From: Bigelowiella natans CCMP2755
Taxonomy: Eukaryota; Cercozoa; Chlorarachniophyceae
Length of the DNA: 64,000 nucleotides
Assembly: GCA_000320545.1 (NCBI GenBank)
Contig: ADNK01001791.1
Span: forward strand, 1 to 64,000
Direction: 5' to 3'
Of the stretch, positions 23,068 to 36,177 are shown piece by piece. How positions within the stretch are numbered: position 1 is the first letter of the stretch; every line of letters starts with the position of its first letter. A program made the translations under genes and the position numbers. The notes beneath the pieces were generated by a model. The model was given only the letters and a program-made list of their open reading frames with translations, was not told the DNA's origin and did not search any database.

Positions 23068-23317
23068 TGGGCACGCAATGATGCGATGTTGCGCAACGCA
23101 AATCGCACGTTCGAGCGGACTGGGCATCACCTCAGTTCTGGTCTGCAGGAGGTAGGACGCATGCTACAGCGAATGGCTGCACAATCTAGACAATCGACAT
23201 CTACCCAAATACTAGATCCTGCACTAGCACGTACTCTCATTGCATAGAATGATCAGAGAATCTCAAATCCGCTTTTAAGATGGCAAATTCGTATGTTTTG
23301 TCATCTCTGTGGGCGTG
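22477..23317. other. Intergenic block, retroelement tail copy and CA array
   Basis: No gene seen. The block contains an inverted copy of the retroelement tail (22670-22768), GCGC-rich foldable sequence and a CA array at about 23030-23063. Confidence 0.6.
22670..22768 (-). repeat. Dispersed copy of the retroelement 3' tail, inverted
   Basis: Read on the - strand it gives GGCGCTGTAGCCGC, then a GCATAGCTACA stretch, AGGATGACTATTGAG, a T/A segment and CTTCATTACATCTGTCTCAT. It matches the two copies at 7998-8215 over about 85 nt. The AGGATGACTATTGAG box is identical to the second of those copies. No reverse-transcriptase frame is attached, so this is a very 5'-truncated insertion. Confidence 0.8.
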
Positions 23318-23460
23318 TCAGTCATAGTCTTTCAGAATCATTTCTGCTGCCTTTTCAGCTATCATTAGGGTTGGAGAGTTTGTGTTTCCTGTATGATATG
23401 TGCGAAGGGAACAAGAACAAATGCATAGTGTACACAGAATCATATGTACAATTTTTATAT

Positions 23461-23528
<68 letters not shown>

Positions 23529-24045
23529 TGTTTATCAATAGGTGTAGTAATTAATGTGTACATGATAAAAGCGTGAAGGACTAAATTTGTCGTTTATTGA
23601 AGAAGGCGTTGTCGTCAGTAGCTTGCTTCTATACCCCCCCCCCCTAAGTGTAACACACACCTGACACGATCTGTGGCATGATGGAGGCATCCACCACTCT
23701 TAGCCCTTGCGTTCCGTGCACCTGTATGGTGATAATAATGGAGAGGCAATGATAAGTCCTAACAGCTGGCTATACAAGGAAAGAAAAAGTCATTTCTCTC
23801 TCTCTCTCTCTCTCACTCTCTCTCTCTCATTCTTTACTAAGACGCATGAGGAAATCAGGGGATGGCTATTATTCTCCGATGATGTTCACTTGCGCGTAAG
23901 TTACAGGAGGGGGGAATGGCTCCTTGGGCCTTCATCGCACGAATCAAGCACCAATATCCATCAAAAAGAAGAAACCTTTAGTTGGGAGTCAACGACGCTC
24001 TCAATCTCTGTGTCCTGGCCTTCTCGTAACACAAATGCAAAAATT

Positions 24046-24082
<37 letters not shown>

Positions 24083-26398
24083 CTCTCTCTGGAATTGCGT
24101 AAATCCTACAACGAATAGCAGCCTCACGGCCACCTCTATCACCAATACAGAGTAAATGCTTATATATTATCTACAAAAAACACACATGTACTTTTCCCAC
24201 CTATACCAACGTACACACACGTTGTATTATGCGTGAGTTTCTCCCCCCCCCCCCCCCTTTTCCCTCTTCATACAGATGACCCAAAACCAAACGAAACACT
24301 ACGGCACTTCCTCCTCTCACCCCACAACGACATTAAACAACAACCCATTCTACAGGTGCCGACGGGGTGGAAAATCGACGCGCTGATATCCTAGAACAGA
24401 GAAAGAAAATAACTTAAATTAACTGAGACGATAAGAATTACAAACGAAGATCAAGCACACGGAGAGTGCATACGCATGTACGTGCAAGTGCACACACACA
24501 CTCACGCACACCATGCGCGCACACACCTCCTACGACTTTTCTACTACCACGAAAAGAAATGATATCTAAAATAGCATTTTGAGAACAACCCCCGCGCTGG
24601 CCGCGAGATCTTCGTCAGACATCAAATGAGTGCCGGGGAAAACCTGACAATTTTTGATTGTATCAATGTGCATTTGTATATGTGTGTGTTAGTTTTCTAA
24701 TTTCGGAATGAGTATCAATCCCTCCCCCCCCTCCCCCTCCTTGAAAACCTCTTCAGGCTCCAGGTTACTCAAGGGAGATATCTCCATCATCATTCGAGCA
24801 TGTCGTAGACTTTCCGCAGCGACTCTGTATTGATGTGAGGGATGGCAAAAAGAAGGATGATCGGAAAACCTGTTTGCTACTTTGCGTCGGCACAAAATTC
24901 AACAGGATGTAACACACGCCAGGAAAAGAAAGTGCGCTATCCAAGATGTATTCTGTCCAAAATTAGAACTATATTTCGTTTGGGAAGCTACTATTACAGT
25001 CGATCTTCGTCAGTGGCTAGGTAGTTTGGATCAATCCTGAATGAAAGTATACGGGAAGGGCGGGGGGGGGGGGAGGGTGGACGGAAGGGGCATGAGGAAG
25101 TGGGTCCATAATTGCCACCACACGCTCATCCATACACTATAAGGCGCGGTCTCCATTAGTGCAAGAATGTGCGTGTGTTTGTGCGTGTGTGTGTGTGTTT
25201 GTATGTGTGTACGCGCACCTTGGAGCCTCGCGCGGGTTGTTTGACTTTAATGACACGCTCCCACGACTACCAACAGAACGCATATGTTGTGTGTGATGCG
25301 AAAACCAACGATAAAAAAAAAGAACCATCGAATCACAGCAAGTGTTATGGTTGAAATCAAGGCCACATACACGCACACATTAGAACATGTGGAGTGAATT
25401 TTACACTTTTTTATAAAAATATGGCGGTGATTATCGAAGATTGTGCACCTCGTCGGTCGCAGGTTGCACACGCTGAGCGTCATCCCAGGGAAATCTGCGC
25501 CCCAGTATGTATACATGTGTGATGAGTGATGCACGAAACATGCATGCAAACGCAAACGCAACCGCAACCGCAACCGCACGACGACAACGAAGAAGAGTCA
25601 GAGCATCTATGACGTTTTCTTTCGATTTTGTTCAAAAAAGAATGGTAGCCCTCAAATGCAGAAGTCGCTCGCCTTTCGATTCGTAGCCAATGGCCACCGC
25701 TAAGCTCTGCATCTTAACACTGATTCGAATGGCTCTTTGTATTTATGGCTGTGGTGGTATGACGCACCGTGGAGGGGTTCTCCAAAGCGGTTGAGAGACA
25801 GAGGCTGCACGTGGTACTGAGTACCGATCACGGCAATAATGGCATTACGAGCACGCTCAGTACAAGATTACGAGCATAAATGATTACCTGTATGTTGGGA
25901 GTTCCTCCGACGTCGCTCTTTCTCGAGGGGGTAGGAGAGGAGAAGGCAAACATCCCAACTTGGCTCGGCGCCATGGATAGAGGCCCCGTTCGCATCATCG
26001 CTTCGGAACAACGACAACAACAACAACGACAACAACAGTCAATCATCACGGAAGGCAAGCTAGTGGCTATTGAAGAAACTGATGAAATAAACCGAAGAAC
26101 CATCGATGTATTGTCACCCAATCATATCTTGCAGGCAAAAATAATATGTGATACATATACATTCATATATATATATATATATATCACCATATTCCGCAGC
26201 CATTTTTGCCTGTCCAAGCAGAGAGCCAGCAGCCTGTATTTCGAATGATTTTGTGTGTTATACGACGAATTGAATGATAGGAACTGAATCGATTATTATC
26301 GCATTGGTTGGCCTTTGCAACTCGCACAAATTTCGAAAGGATCATCATGCATGCATGCATGTGTGTGTGTTTGTGTGTGAGCGCGCGTGAGAGAGAGT

Positions 26399-26441
<43 letters not shown>

Positions 26442-28666
26442 GGGCAGGGGATTATTGGATATGTGCTCTCCTTCGAGCATCAGGATGTAGCACCCACAAT
26501 TCCGAGGAGTTATTCAGGATTCGCTATGCTACCGTATCTCTCGTTCAGAAGTTTCGCGCATACAGATATATGACGATGTCTCGTTTCCCCGTAAAACATA
26601 CTTTAAACACCTTCTACTACTTCTTCTTCTTCTTCTTCACTAATGACCTGGTTCAACGTCCAAACACCGGGTGCGTTTAGCCTGTTGGGGACAGCAGCAG
26701 CAGCAGAGAAAGGTACAACGATGATGGATGCAGGTGGTTAGGGTTAGGGGAAGAAGGAGTGCATCCTGCTCCAAACTAAAGCTGAAATCACGTGAAAATA
26801 ATGCTTATCATCATCATCATCATCATCATCATCATCGTTGTTTTTGGATATTTTCCCATTCAGCCGAGCCTTCCTCAAAGACACATCAGGAGGGTCCCCG
26901 CCAAAATCGCCATTAATGAGAAACACAGAGCAGGACGCGTACTTGTAAACAGCGCGGATCTGAAGATGGTCATGGAGGTTCTTTCCCACGCCGGGAAGCG
27001 AGATTTTGGGCAATACGCCGATCTTCCTCAACTCCTCTGCATGGCCAATCCCCGAAAGCATGAGGATTTGGGGAGATCCAATGGAACCCGCACTCAAGAT
27101 AACCTGCACATGACCGGATGCGAAAGTAGTAGTCACACATCAAATCACCGTTTTCCTTGGAGGTTTCGTAAGAACGACTATCGTTTCATCAGCTTTCCCT
27201 CTCGGGGGGACGGATTCTTTCAATGTGTGTTAAGTAAGCTCGCTTGTCGGTCCTGTGCATGTTTGTGTCATCTCATTGGCCTCTCATTAGCGGATCGACC
27301 TCGTTCTCCGCTTCGATTCGCTTTGACTCTCCTCCAACGTGCACATTGATTCCTTTTGTAGGAGGTGGATGGGTAAATCCTCATGAAATAATACGAATAC
27401 GAATTACTTAGCCCCCCCCCCCCCCCCCAACGGCCGGCTACTACCACGCACACGACGCTTCATATTAGGGCAAGAAGATGATAAAGACGAGGATGCCGTG
27501 CTGTCTAGGTCAAGCGACTCCGTCAAACAGCCTGTTGCGAGCGTAAGGTTTGGCCTACCAGGGGAAGGAGAACGACAAAGGGTGGGGGGGGGGGGAGGGG
27601 AGATGCATTATATAAATATGATATGTGTTGGTCGACCCCAGTTCCTCCTCAGCGGAGCTCCATGTTTTGTTCAGTGGCAGGTTGATGTTATTACATATAT
27701 TATACCACAGTACCTCTCTTGCAAGATGGGGTGGATGAAAGCACGGTAAGAGGAGAGGCGGACGCCCTCAGTTTGGTTCACCTTCCATCATAATTTAACC
27801 AAAAACAATACATGCTTTCTTTTTCCAAACAATATCACGGTCATTGCTACGTTTTGTGTCGAATGTTCAGACTCCACATAGAGTAAGAAAGGGAGAGAGA
27901 GAGCGCAATAATAGCGATGTGAGCCCCCCCCCTCCTCGTTCCTACTGATCTACTGACATTTTCACTCCGTTGAAAATACTACCTGGAAATATCCTACCGA
28001 CTCACGGTCTGACGCGTGGAAATCCGCAACTTCTGGGATTCCAATCTGAACCATAGAGAAGGAGCATTCGAAAGTAAGCGCACGTAACAAGGCGCAATCG
28101 AAGACTTCGCGCAACAATTGAAAAATATTATTCTCTAAAAAAAAAGTAATATCCTCCGTGTCACTGATGAATTCTGGTGATGTTGGAAGAGACTTGCTGC
28201 TGAAACCTCGAGGATAAATTATTTAGATTTTGAAGCCTGCACGCGCACGCACCGACCTCCTTTGCAGCGCCGATGAAACGGTCCAGCACATCCCATTGCA
28301 CGCGTGGAGGCTCTACCCGCCATTTGCCTATTTTCCGGTGATAACGACAAAAAAAAGAAATCCAAAATATCAGTGAAAATAAATAACGAATACTTTCTCA
28401 GGTAAGTAAGTAATTCGTTTGGCGCTGAAGCTGATGCTATTATGGGTACAACGGAAAGAACACTTATACAATGAAATTACGAAATCTTGGTGATGATAGA
28501 TAGCGATGATGGCAGCACTGCAACTGCAGTGTCATCAAGAGCGAGAAAACCGGTCCCCCTCATTCGAAATATGCAAAAACCGCTCTCGTGCTTGAAATGA
28601 ACCGTAGATATGGGAGACATTCTTACATCGAAATATGAACGAATAATGGCTGTGTTCGAATACTTA

Positions 28667-28724
<58 letters not shown>

Positions 28725-30312
28725 TAGAGCAGTATTATTTCACAGATGATAACGACGTTTTGATTCTGATGTGGGGCCTTGAGAATGCTTGGTAGCCCCG
28801 TCACCGCCGCATCGATAATCGAGCATCTAAGGAGAGAGCGAAAGAGCGCAAGCAGCATAGCACATAGCACACAGCACACAGCAGAGTTGGAAGGACTTTT
28901 CACAATGCACGATCCTTTGGTGGTGCGAAACATGTCGCTGGCCTTGTTCATACGACTTACACGTGACGCTAAAAAGAGAAATGTTATCGGAAACCGCACT
29001 GCTGCTTTTCGTGCAGAATGTGTCTGGATGATAATGAATAGTTTTGAAATCCCTTCTTCTTCTTCTTCTTCTTCTTCTTCTTCTTCTTTTTCTTCTCCTT
29101 GTTCCCCTTCCCCCTCCAACTACATTATCGAAGTATCCTTGCACGTTTGAGGACCCCCATCCTTCGTTTCCAAACTGTTTTGAGGAGATACCGAGCAACA
29201 ACGACAATAACAACAACAGCAGCAGCACACGGCAACAAGGTACACGGAGCGCATGAGAATTTTAGTAATAATCGCTTGCGCCACGCAGAGAAACCGGGGA
29301 AAATAGATCGGTAATTTGCACCGCCGCACTTCTCCTTCTACATGATGGTCAGAGTGCTTGCGATGAGTGTTGTTGTTTGTTGTTGTTTGTTTGTTGTTGT
29401 TTGTTGTTGTCCACCTCCATCTCCCACAAGTCGTAGTCCCTCTTTTGCCCCTTCGTTTATCCATGTATCAGTAGAGTTTTTTAGGAGATTCGTAGAACGC
29501 AGTTACAATCAGTGTGTGTGGGGAGGGCGGAGGAGGGGGGTTAATCGTGCAGCCAGTTATATGTGTAGAAACGCTCTTATTCACATATCACGACTCCTCC
29601 CCCCCCATTATGTCACGCAATAACAACGAAAAGAAGCAGCAAACTAAAATCGCTTAGAAAAATGACTTCTAGTTCCCACAGGACCGGCTCAATAGATGTT
29701 GGCGGGTTTAATTTGACAATGCTTTCCTACTGCTCCTATGTATAATTACCCTTTGGTAAATCATGCCGTTTATTGATGAACATCCTCCTAACACCTGAGT
29801 ACGGAGAAGCATCAGCATCTTAATTTTGAACAATAATATATAAACTTCGGCGCACCTTGCCACGGGGATATCCTATCTTTCTTCCGTTTAGGCCTGGTTG
29901 GAGTTCCTACGCACCAAACACACATCTTAGATTAGTACAGAGAGAAGAGTTCGTCTACTGAGACAGTGTGTTCTTTCCTGGCCGAATCTGCAACACCTGG
30001 AGACTTTCTCGCTTTTCAGCTCAGACATACATCAATCGTTTCCATCGTCTTATTTACTGAACAATACCGTTTCGTAGCCCCAGGAGGTGTTGGGATCGTT
30101 CATGGTGTAGAGGTAGCCGACAGGGATGTGGATCCACATGTGTAAGTCCTGCGACGAGGAGGTGCCGTCAGAACGATTGTCAATTATCAATGTGGCAATT
30201 TCATCGATGATTTCAATGACGGTGTACTAATGAATGAGAAGCCGAGATGATTATATCATTACTTCTGTGTTAGCTTTGTAACTGTACGCCTGATGAGGCT
30301 TAGTCCCCCCCC

Positions 30313-30369
<57 letters not shown>

Positions 30370-30681
30370 TTCTGTCTGTCTGTCTTTCTGCCTGTTTATG
30401 GGGAGGGGGAGGAGTATACTTGTATATTGGTCGTTATATATATGTCAATTTCATACATTGCCGCCGGCTTCAATGAGTAGGACTTTGTTCCGAGGATTTT
30501 CCGAGAGGCGGTTTGCAAGTAGGCACCTGTTTTAGAGTTAGATTTGCACGCAACATTTTTCCAATCATTGATCCTCCTGATGCGTTTCCCGTCCAAAGTC
30601 ATTAATTTGGCACTCACCCAGCACTGCCCGCGCCTACAATCACATAGTCGTACTTCGGGAGGAGGCGGGGCCTGAGGGCCA
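23318..30681 (-). CDS. GMC (glucose-methanol-choline) oxidoreductase, many small exons
   Basis: FAD-dependent alcohol/choline-type dehydrogenase; substrate not predictable. The start is ATG 30681. Exon 1 (to about 30617) ends in the dinucleotide-binding loop YDYVIVGAGSAG and joins in phase to exon 2 (30526-30457), CLLANRLSE then KVLLIEAGGN. Further exons, right to left, are: MWIHIPVGYLYTMNDPNTSW (about 30140-30066); GLNGRKIGYPRGK (about 29915-29873); VLGGCSSINGMIYQR (about 29802-29753, GMC signature 1); FGNEGWGSSNVQGYF (about 29200-29130); WRVEPPRVQWDVLDRFIGAA (about 28325-28252); IPEVADFHASD (about 28040-27982); VRLSSYRAFIHP (27779-27711); PNLTLATGCLTE (about 27560); VILSAGSIGSPQILMLSGIG (about 27105-26925, signature 2); GPLSMAPSQVGMFAF (about 26015-25887); AESLRHARMMMEISP (about 24810-24740); HGTQGLRVVDASIMPQIVSG (about 23720-23660, catalytic His region); and GNTNSPTLMIAEKAAEMIL to stop 23320-23318. 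At least two exons in 26925-24810 are not placed. No peroxisomal tripeptide is visible at the C-terminus. Confidence 0.88.
23462..23525. repeat. (CA)n-(TA)n compound array
   Basis: CA tract followed by TA tract in the last intron of the GMC gene. Confidence 0.95.
26396..26440. repeat. (GA)n array
   Basis: GA tract in a GMC intron; it forms a CT tract on the coding strand. Confidence 0.95.
28669..28724. repeat. (TA)n-(TG)n compound array
   Basis: TA tract followed by TG tract in a GMC intron. Read on the other strand it has the same CA-then-TA order as the arrays at 16231 and 23462. Confidence 0.95.
30301..30372. repeat. C-run, (CT)n and (GT)n compound tract
   Basis: A C homopolymer of about 17 nt runs into CT and then GT arrays, in the GMC intron between exon 2 and the MWIHIPVGYL exon. 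Confidence 0.95.
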
Positions 30682-31419
30682 TCAGAAGGCAAATACATCA
30701 AAGTAATTCCAGGGTGTCTCCCTACAGTGCGGAGGGAGATATTCATTCGAATCGAATTACGTGCTTCCAGGAAGCCTAAGGCCCCTGAGCATGCCCGACA
30801 GCATGCTCATCTTTCTCCTGTGCTGTAACCAGATGTACAGCCCCTGCCGTGATGTGTGTTATCAACAGTCCGAGGTCCGGAGAAGATAGGGTATACCCTA
30901 CCTCGCCTGATAAGAAAACAACACCGAAACATCTAAAACAAGATAAATAGATAGAAACAATAAACACAACATCATTAGTGATGTGATATGATAGTAGGAT
31001 AAGAGCTGCATGTTCGAAAGGCTAACCAGCTATACGACTCGACATCGACAACAACTACAACAATGCACATGTTGTTTTAGATGTGCTTAGTTCGGAAAAT
31101 GTCACTCAGTCAAATTGATCAACAACAGCCACAACAATGCACATCTGATTAATTTAGGAAATATTTTTAGGTTAAAACCATGGTACAAAGAAAGACGAAC
31201 TAAGACAACGTCTACAACAATAAAAACAACAACAACAACTCGCCTCGATGGCGTCCCAACTCGTACCGATCGCTCCACAGCCGATCTTATTAAAGGTGCA
31301 AGGCATGAGCTAGGCAATGGCCAGAGAGAGGAAAATCACCGCCATCGAATATATTTAGTAATTTAAATCCCCCATCAAGTATGAAGCAACCCCCCCCCTA
31401 TTCCCTGCCCCCTGCTCAG
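30682..31419. other. Divergent intergenic region
   Basis: It lies between the GMC start (- strand) and the first readable exon of the MATH gene (+ strand). No gene is recognised. It probably contains both promoters and possibly the MATH gene's first exon. Confidence 0.45.
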
Positions 31420-33239
31420 ATCATTCGGCGGATGGTAAAGGAGCCCACAAACGGAAAGCTACGGAGGCTGAAGATGGAAAAGCTGAGGGGAAAGCTGAAT
31501 ACAGCGTCGATTCTAGCGCTAAAAAATCACGGCTTTAAAGAGGAAAACGGGTGAGAACATAACGCATCCGTATGATGACGGAAATTAGGCATCGTATTTG
31601 TTCGATGACAATGGCGAAGACAGAGATTGCTCTTGCTCTTTCAGGTTGCTGTGTCTCCCTCTTGGCAGTGAGGGAGATAAGAAGGCACAAAATCTGCTCA
31701 CTATGCTGGAGTCTTTGCGGAATAAGGCCAAGATGTTCCAGTCGGATCAAGACGAGAAGAGAGTCATCTCGGACTCGAAGGACACCATCAATGCGGTGAT
31801 TTGCACATCCAGAATGAATTCGCGCGTGTCCATATCTCTGATCCCAAAACCACCAGCACGTCCATAGCATGCTCCTATGAACGAGCGGATCAGAAGAGTT
31901 GCAAGTGATACTCGAGAGAATATGCCTACTCTCAATTCACACTATTCTGTACGGCGAGTTAGGTTGAAATGACCGCCACGCGCATGGAGAGGCACCTTGA
32001 AATATATAGGTGGGAATTCGCTTTTCGAATTATCGGTGATGTAGTCGGGCGGCAGTATTGCGCAAAAACAATACCTTCAATTCCATACACAAATTTATAT
32101 TTGTATGCATATGAGTATATCATCTATTATGCAGAAGATCTAATTTCCGTTGGTAACAGAGCTGTGGACCCATCGCAACCTCCCCCCTCTATGTGGGATT
32201 CTCACGTTTCAGCCTGGCGATCTGCAGGTAACTATCTGATAGGTTTACTGCAACAACATGCTGGACCCTTCTCTATTTTAGCCTATTCGTTTTTCCTACA
32301 TCTTCGTCGACATGATTGATGTAAATTGTGCAATATTATCCTCTCACTTATTATTCACTTGCTATTATTACTATTATTATGAAGGGAAAGTGCTCGTAGA
32401 CACGCTAGAGGCGGCGCTGAAGGTGATGAAGTTGTTATCGTTTTATCTTGCACGACACTACCAAGAAACTTCCAGGAGCTGAACAGTCGCAATCATCATC
32501 ATCATTATCATCATCTTACCATGATTTAGTATCATATTGTCATCATGATCGATGGTACATTTAAAATAAAAACTAAAGGCACATCCGTCCAAATTCCGCC
32601 TTCCAACCGCTGGTGCTGCAGGCCTTCACGTACTACAGAACAGTGTTGCTCAATAGCGTCGTCAGAATTATGTCATTTTCATACCGGAAAGCACCGAGAT
32701 TCAAGTTGAATTCTAGAACTTTGCATCGTCATCATCATCATTATCATCGTGGTTCATCGTTGTCGTTGTCGCTACCATTCCATAGCTGATAGCTGCGACT
32801 TACAATTCGTAGTCTCCGCTTGCTCGTATAAATTGCTGCCCCGGAGCTTTGCTGGTGTTGAGGTCTTGCGGGTTCATCTTCACGGCGAACTCAGTGTTTC
32901 TCAGCGAAAATGCCGGAGCCTCAAAGATGGACAAACTGCGTACGCGTACATTCTCGCATTTGTCGACAAAAATCTTTGAAATTTCATTCTGAACGGAGAC
33001 TGGGGGGGGGGGGGGGGGAGTGGGTGCGCGCACAGACCCTGGCCAAGCGAGCTACCACCCCAGCTAGGATAAGGAAAAGCATTAGAGTGATGATCGTAAT
33101 CGAGAGTGAATGTTTACAAGGATGATTAACCAGGTGCTTGTATTGTCGAAATCCGGAGGAAGCTGCTCAAGGTGATAAACACCTGATTATATGACACAAA
33201 AACGTACAACATTAACGACCAGTAACTTACACATAATCG

Positions 33240-33282
<43 letters not shown>

Positions 33283-33376
33283 ATGTTATATCTGTAGGAT
33301 TCTCACCAAACCGCCAAGGCCAGAGCAAGCGCAATCGATCGATTAGCTTTTTCGGCTCTCAAGAAGAAAAAGAAGA

Positions 33377-33408
<32 letters not shown>

Positions 33409-34576
33409 AAGAGGGGGCCGGGGGCAGATGTTAGTGCGGAAGACTATAAGAGCAACCAAGGTGATATTTCTAAATACTTGTTTATCTGAGGAATATAAAA
33501 TTCGAATACACACACACACACACACACACAATCTCATATACGTACTCCCTCCCCCCCCCCCCCCCCCCAAAAAAAAACCGTAGCTTTAGGAATGAGGCAA
33601 AGATTAAAGGAGGCGACGATTAGAATAGATACCCTGCAGGCTCTCCTCACGGAAAAGCGAGGTAGTTTTATCGGGGTTCCCCTCATCGTTGTCATCGTCG
33701 TCATTATCGTAGTTGTATTACTACTGTATTCGCTATCATTCACCCACCCTGTCGTCACAACAAATCCAACATATTCTTCTTCACATTCATCCTTTTACAC
33801 CACCACCACCACCACCACCACCACCACCGCAGACGAATTTGGAGAACCTTTTAGAATACAGTGGACAGTGCCCAACTGGAAGCTGCGGGTGAGCCGCGTT
33901 GCGTTGCGTTGCGTTGCGGGAAAAACAGAGAGGAGTTCGGTTTTCATCAAAATATTAATGGCGCCGATAAGCTCTATTCCATCGAGGGTAGCAATTGCCG
34001 TTCTCCCAATCTTCTGCAGTGAAACAACACAGCACAATATATCACCGTTGCAAAGCCGCAAAATAACGAGTTTTTCTGGGCAGCGCCATAACATCCGTTT
34101 CTCCGGCTTTTGAGCTTCCAATCGTGTACTTGTTGTACTTGTTGTTGTTGTTGTTGTTGTTGACAATGTGCGTGTTTGATGCATTACCAAAGCCCATTTC
34201 GGACGACACCTCCGCCTGCTTCACATCACCTGCGAGCATTGAGTCAGTCGTACATGTCTCATTCTCATCATCGTCATCATCATCATCGTCATCATCATCA
34301 TCACCATCATCATCGTCGTCGTCATCATGTTGATCATGCTCCTGTACATGGCGGTGCTTGATCGTTAGGATATGCGGTAGTGGTTGCTACTTCGTGTGTA
34401 CGATTTAGAAACGAATATAAAAGATCAAAATGAACCAAAGAAGTGGTGTTTAATAGCTAATATAAATGTGTGTCACCCCTCCCCACCCCCTCCGTTGTCT
34501 CTTTCACGTTGGTCAGGGATTCTCAAGGGCGTCGCTGGCGAGGTTTTGTTTTCTGGATGCATTTGGAGCTAGTCTG

Positions 34577-34616
<40 letters not shown>

Positions 34617-35190
34617 TTCTCATATAGTCACATACATGCAGTATTAAGAGAGAGTGTGGTGGCTATTGCCTATGTTGTCGCAGGGTATATTCGCAAGCCG
34701 CACGGCACAGGATCGAGGGGGAGAAATGACTACGGCGTGGGTCAGCAGCAGCTCCATTAACAGAAGACGCACACATTCACCGTCTAACCCTGGAAATAAT
34801 ACACACTAGTGCACACGCTCATCGCTGGAATTCGAATGTGTGTATGAATGTATTGTGTGCGTGTGTGCGTGTGTGCGTGTGTGTGTGCGTTGTCATTAGA
34901 ACGCAAACATCTTCAGTCTGTTTTGTATTCTCACGCCCCTTAAATGCGACCGCACGTGCATCATTATTCCTTCACATCGTACGGAATAGTGATATACGTG
35001 GTTTGCTATATTACATGATCCTGAGACACTGTCGTTGGTGTTGTCACTCGTTCTGCTCTGCAGGGATCTTCCTCGAGTGCATGTCGCGGTCAAAACTTCC
35101 GGCCAAGGTGTTTGCGGTGTTGCTAGTCCTTGTGTGATGATGATGATGCGCCTTGCAGCGTCTTAATAATTTATCGACGGAATAATCAGC

Positions 35191-35239
<49 letters not shown>

Positions 35240-35495
35240 ATGAGAGGTGGGGGAAATTGCTTGTTAAGTTGGGAAATTAACAACTAAGGTGTCGCTCCAT
35301 GGATGCATTCTGCACGCTGCAACAAAGCTTCCCATATATCCTGGTATGAAATTAGATTGCACAGATTGACATGGATCATCTTTGCAGGATATGCGTTTTG
35401 CCTCGCAGACCAAATCTAACAGAGCCACACCAGTTTTCTTGATGCCTTCGGATGTATACGTGCGCTAATACCCATCTGCCCTCCCCTGTTCCCGC

Positions 35496-35534
<39 letters not shown>

Positions 35535-35902
35535 GCAATTTGCATCGTCGAAGGTGTGGGGGCCTCCGTCGCATCCGGTCGCATTTTCACCAGCGAGGAC
35601 TCCAAGTGGGGATTTCCCAAGGTTTGTTCGTCATCATTATCACCACCGCTATCACCACCTTCAACAGCGACGGCAACAATCAAATATACACATTTACCGC
35701 GCGTACTTGTTATGTTTCCGAGGGCAGCGTAACGCTCTCTAAAATGAATCAGGTTATTCCGGGAGGGGGGTCTGCTCTGCTCTCTGGACTAGGTGGGAGA
35801 GAGATAAGCAACACCGTATTTTAGACAAACAAGCCAGAATTCGTGGAGTAGTACTCGATTATCAACAAAGATCGTTGCATCTACACATACATATTTATAT
35901 CT

Positions 35903-35934
<32 letters not shown>

Positions 35935-36177
35935 ATCTGAATTCACGTATGTATAGGTGCCTACGACCCACAAGGAGATGCTTTGTGCGTTCGTATTGAC
36001 TTTGCTGTTTCGGGGGTGCCCGTCGAGCCAGAGGGGGGAGAGGAGAGCGACGAAAAGGAGGGAACAGGTAGTAAGCAGCAGGTAGAAGATGATGAAGGGC
36101 GGATAGACGATGAAGAGGCTGGAAGTAATACTAAGATAGGCACGTGTAACGATCTTGACGGTGATAAGAAGTCATGA
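31420..36177 (+). CDS. Coiled-coil protein with C-terminal MATH (TRAF-like) domain
   Basis: Exon 31420-31550 (Lys/Arg-rich helix, LRRLKMEKLRGKLNTASILA) joins in phase to an exon at about 31672-31795 reading AQNLLTMLESLRNKAKMFQS, together a coiled-coil-like segment. Further exon candidates are near 32385-32435 and 32615-32670. Exon about 33297-33460 has DSHQTAKARASAIDRLAF, then Lys and Gln runs. The MATH domain is split over small exons. FGEPFRIQWTVPNWKLR (about 33832-33890) is the first strand of MATH folds (xFxWxIxNFSxL). GIFLECMSRSKLPAKVFAVL lies near 35062-35120. GRIFTSEDSKWGFPK lies near 35570-35622, the WGF motif. AYDPQGDALCVRIDFAVSG (about 35958-36015) corresponds to the GYLxDDTxxIxxxV strand. 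The C-terminus is acidic, stop TGA 36175-36177. MATH domains bind short degrons or receptor tails; with a coiled coil they usually oligomerise. The exon for the central RRWR strand is probably near 34520 but is not fixed. Confidence 0.6.
33242..33280. repeat. (TA)n array
   Basis: TA tract in a MATH-gene intron just upstream of the Lys/Gln-run exon. Confidence 0.95.
35198..35236. repeat. (GA)n array
   Basis: GA tract in a MATH-gene intron. Confidence 0.95.

Noticed and set aside
26735-26755. GGTTAGGGTTAGGGG, telomere-like repeat
   Set aside because: Only two TTAGGG units, inside a GMC intron; not enough for an interstitial telomere claim.
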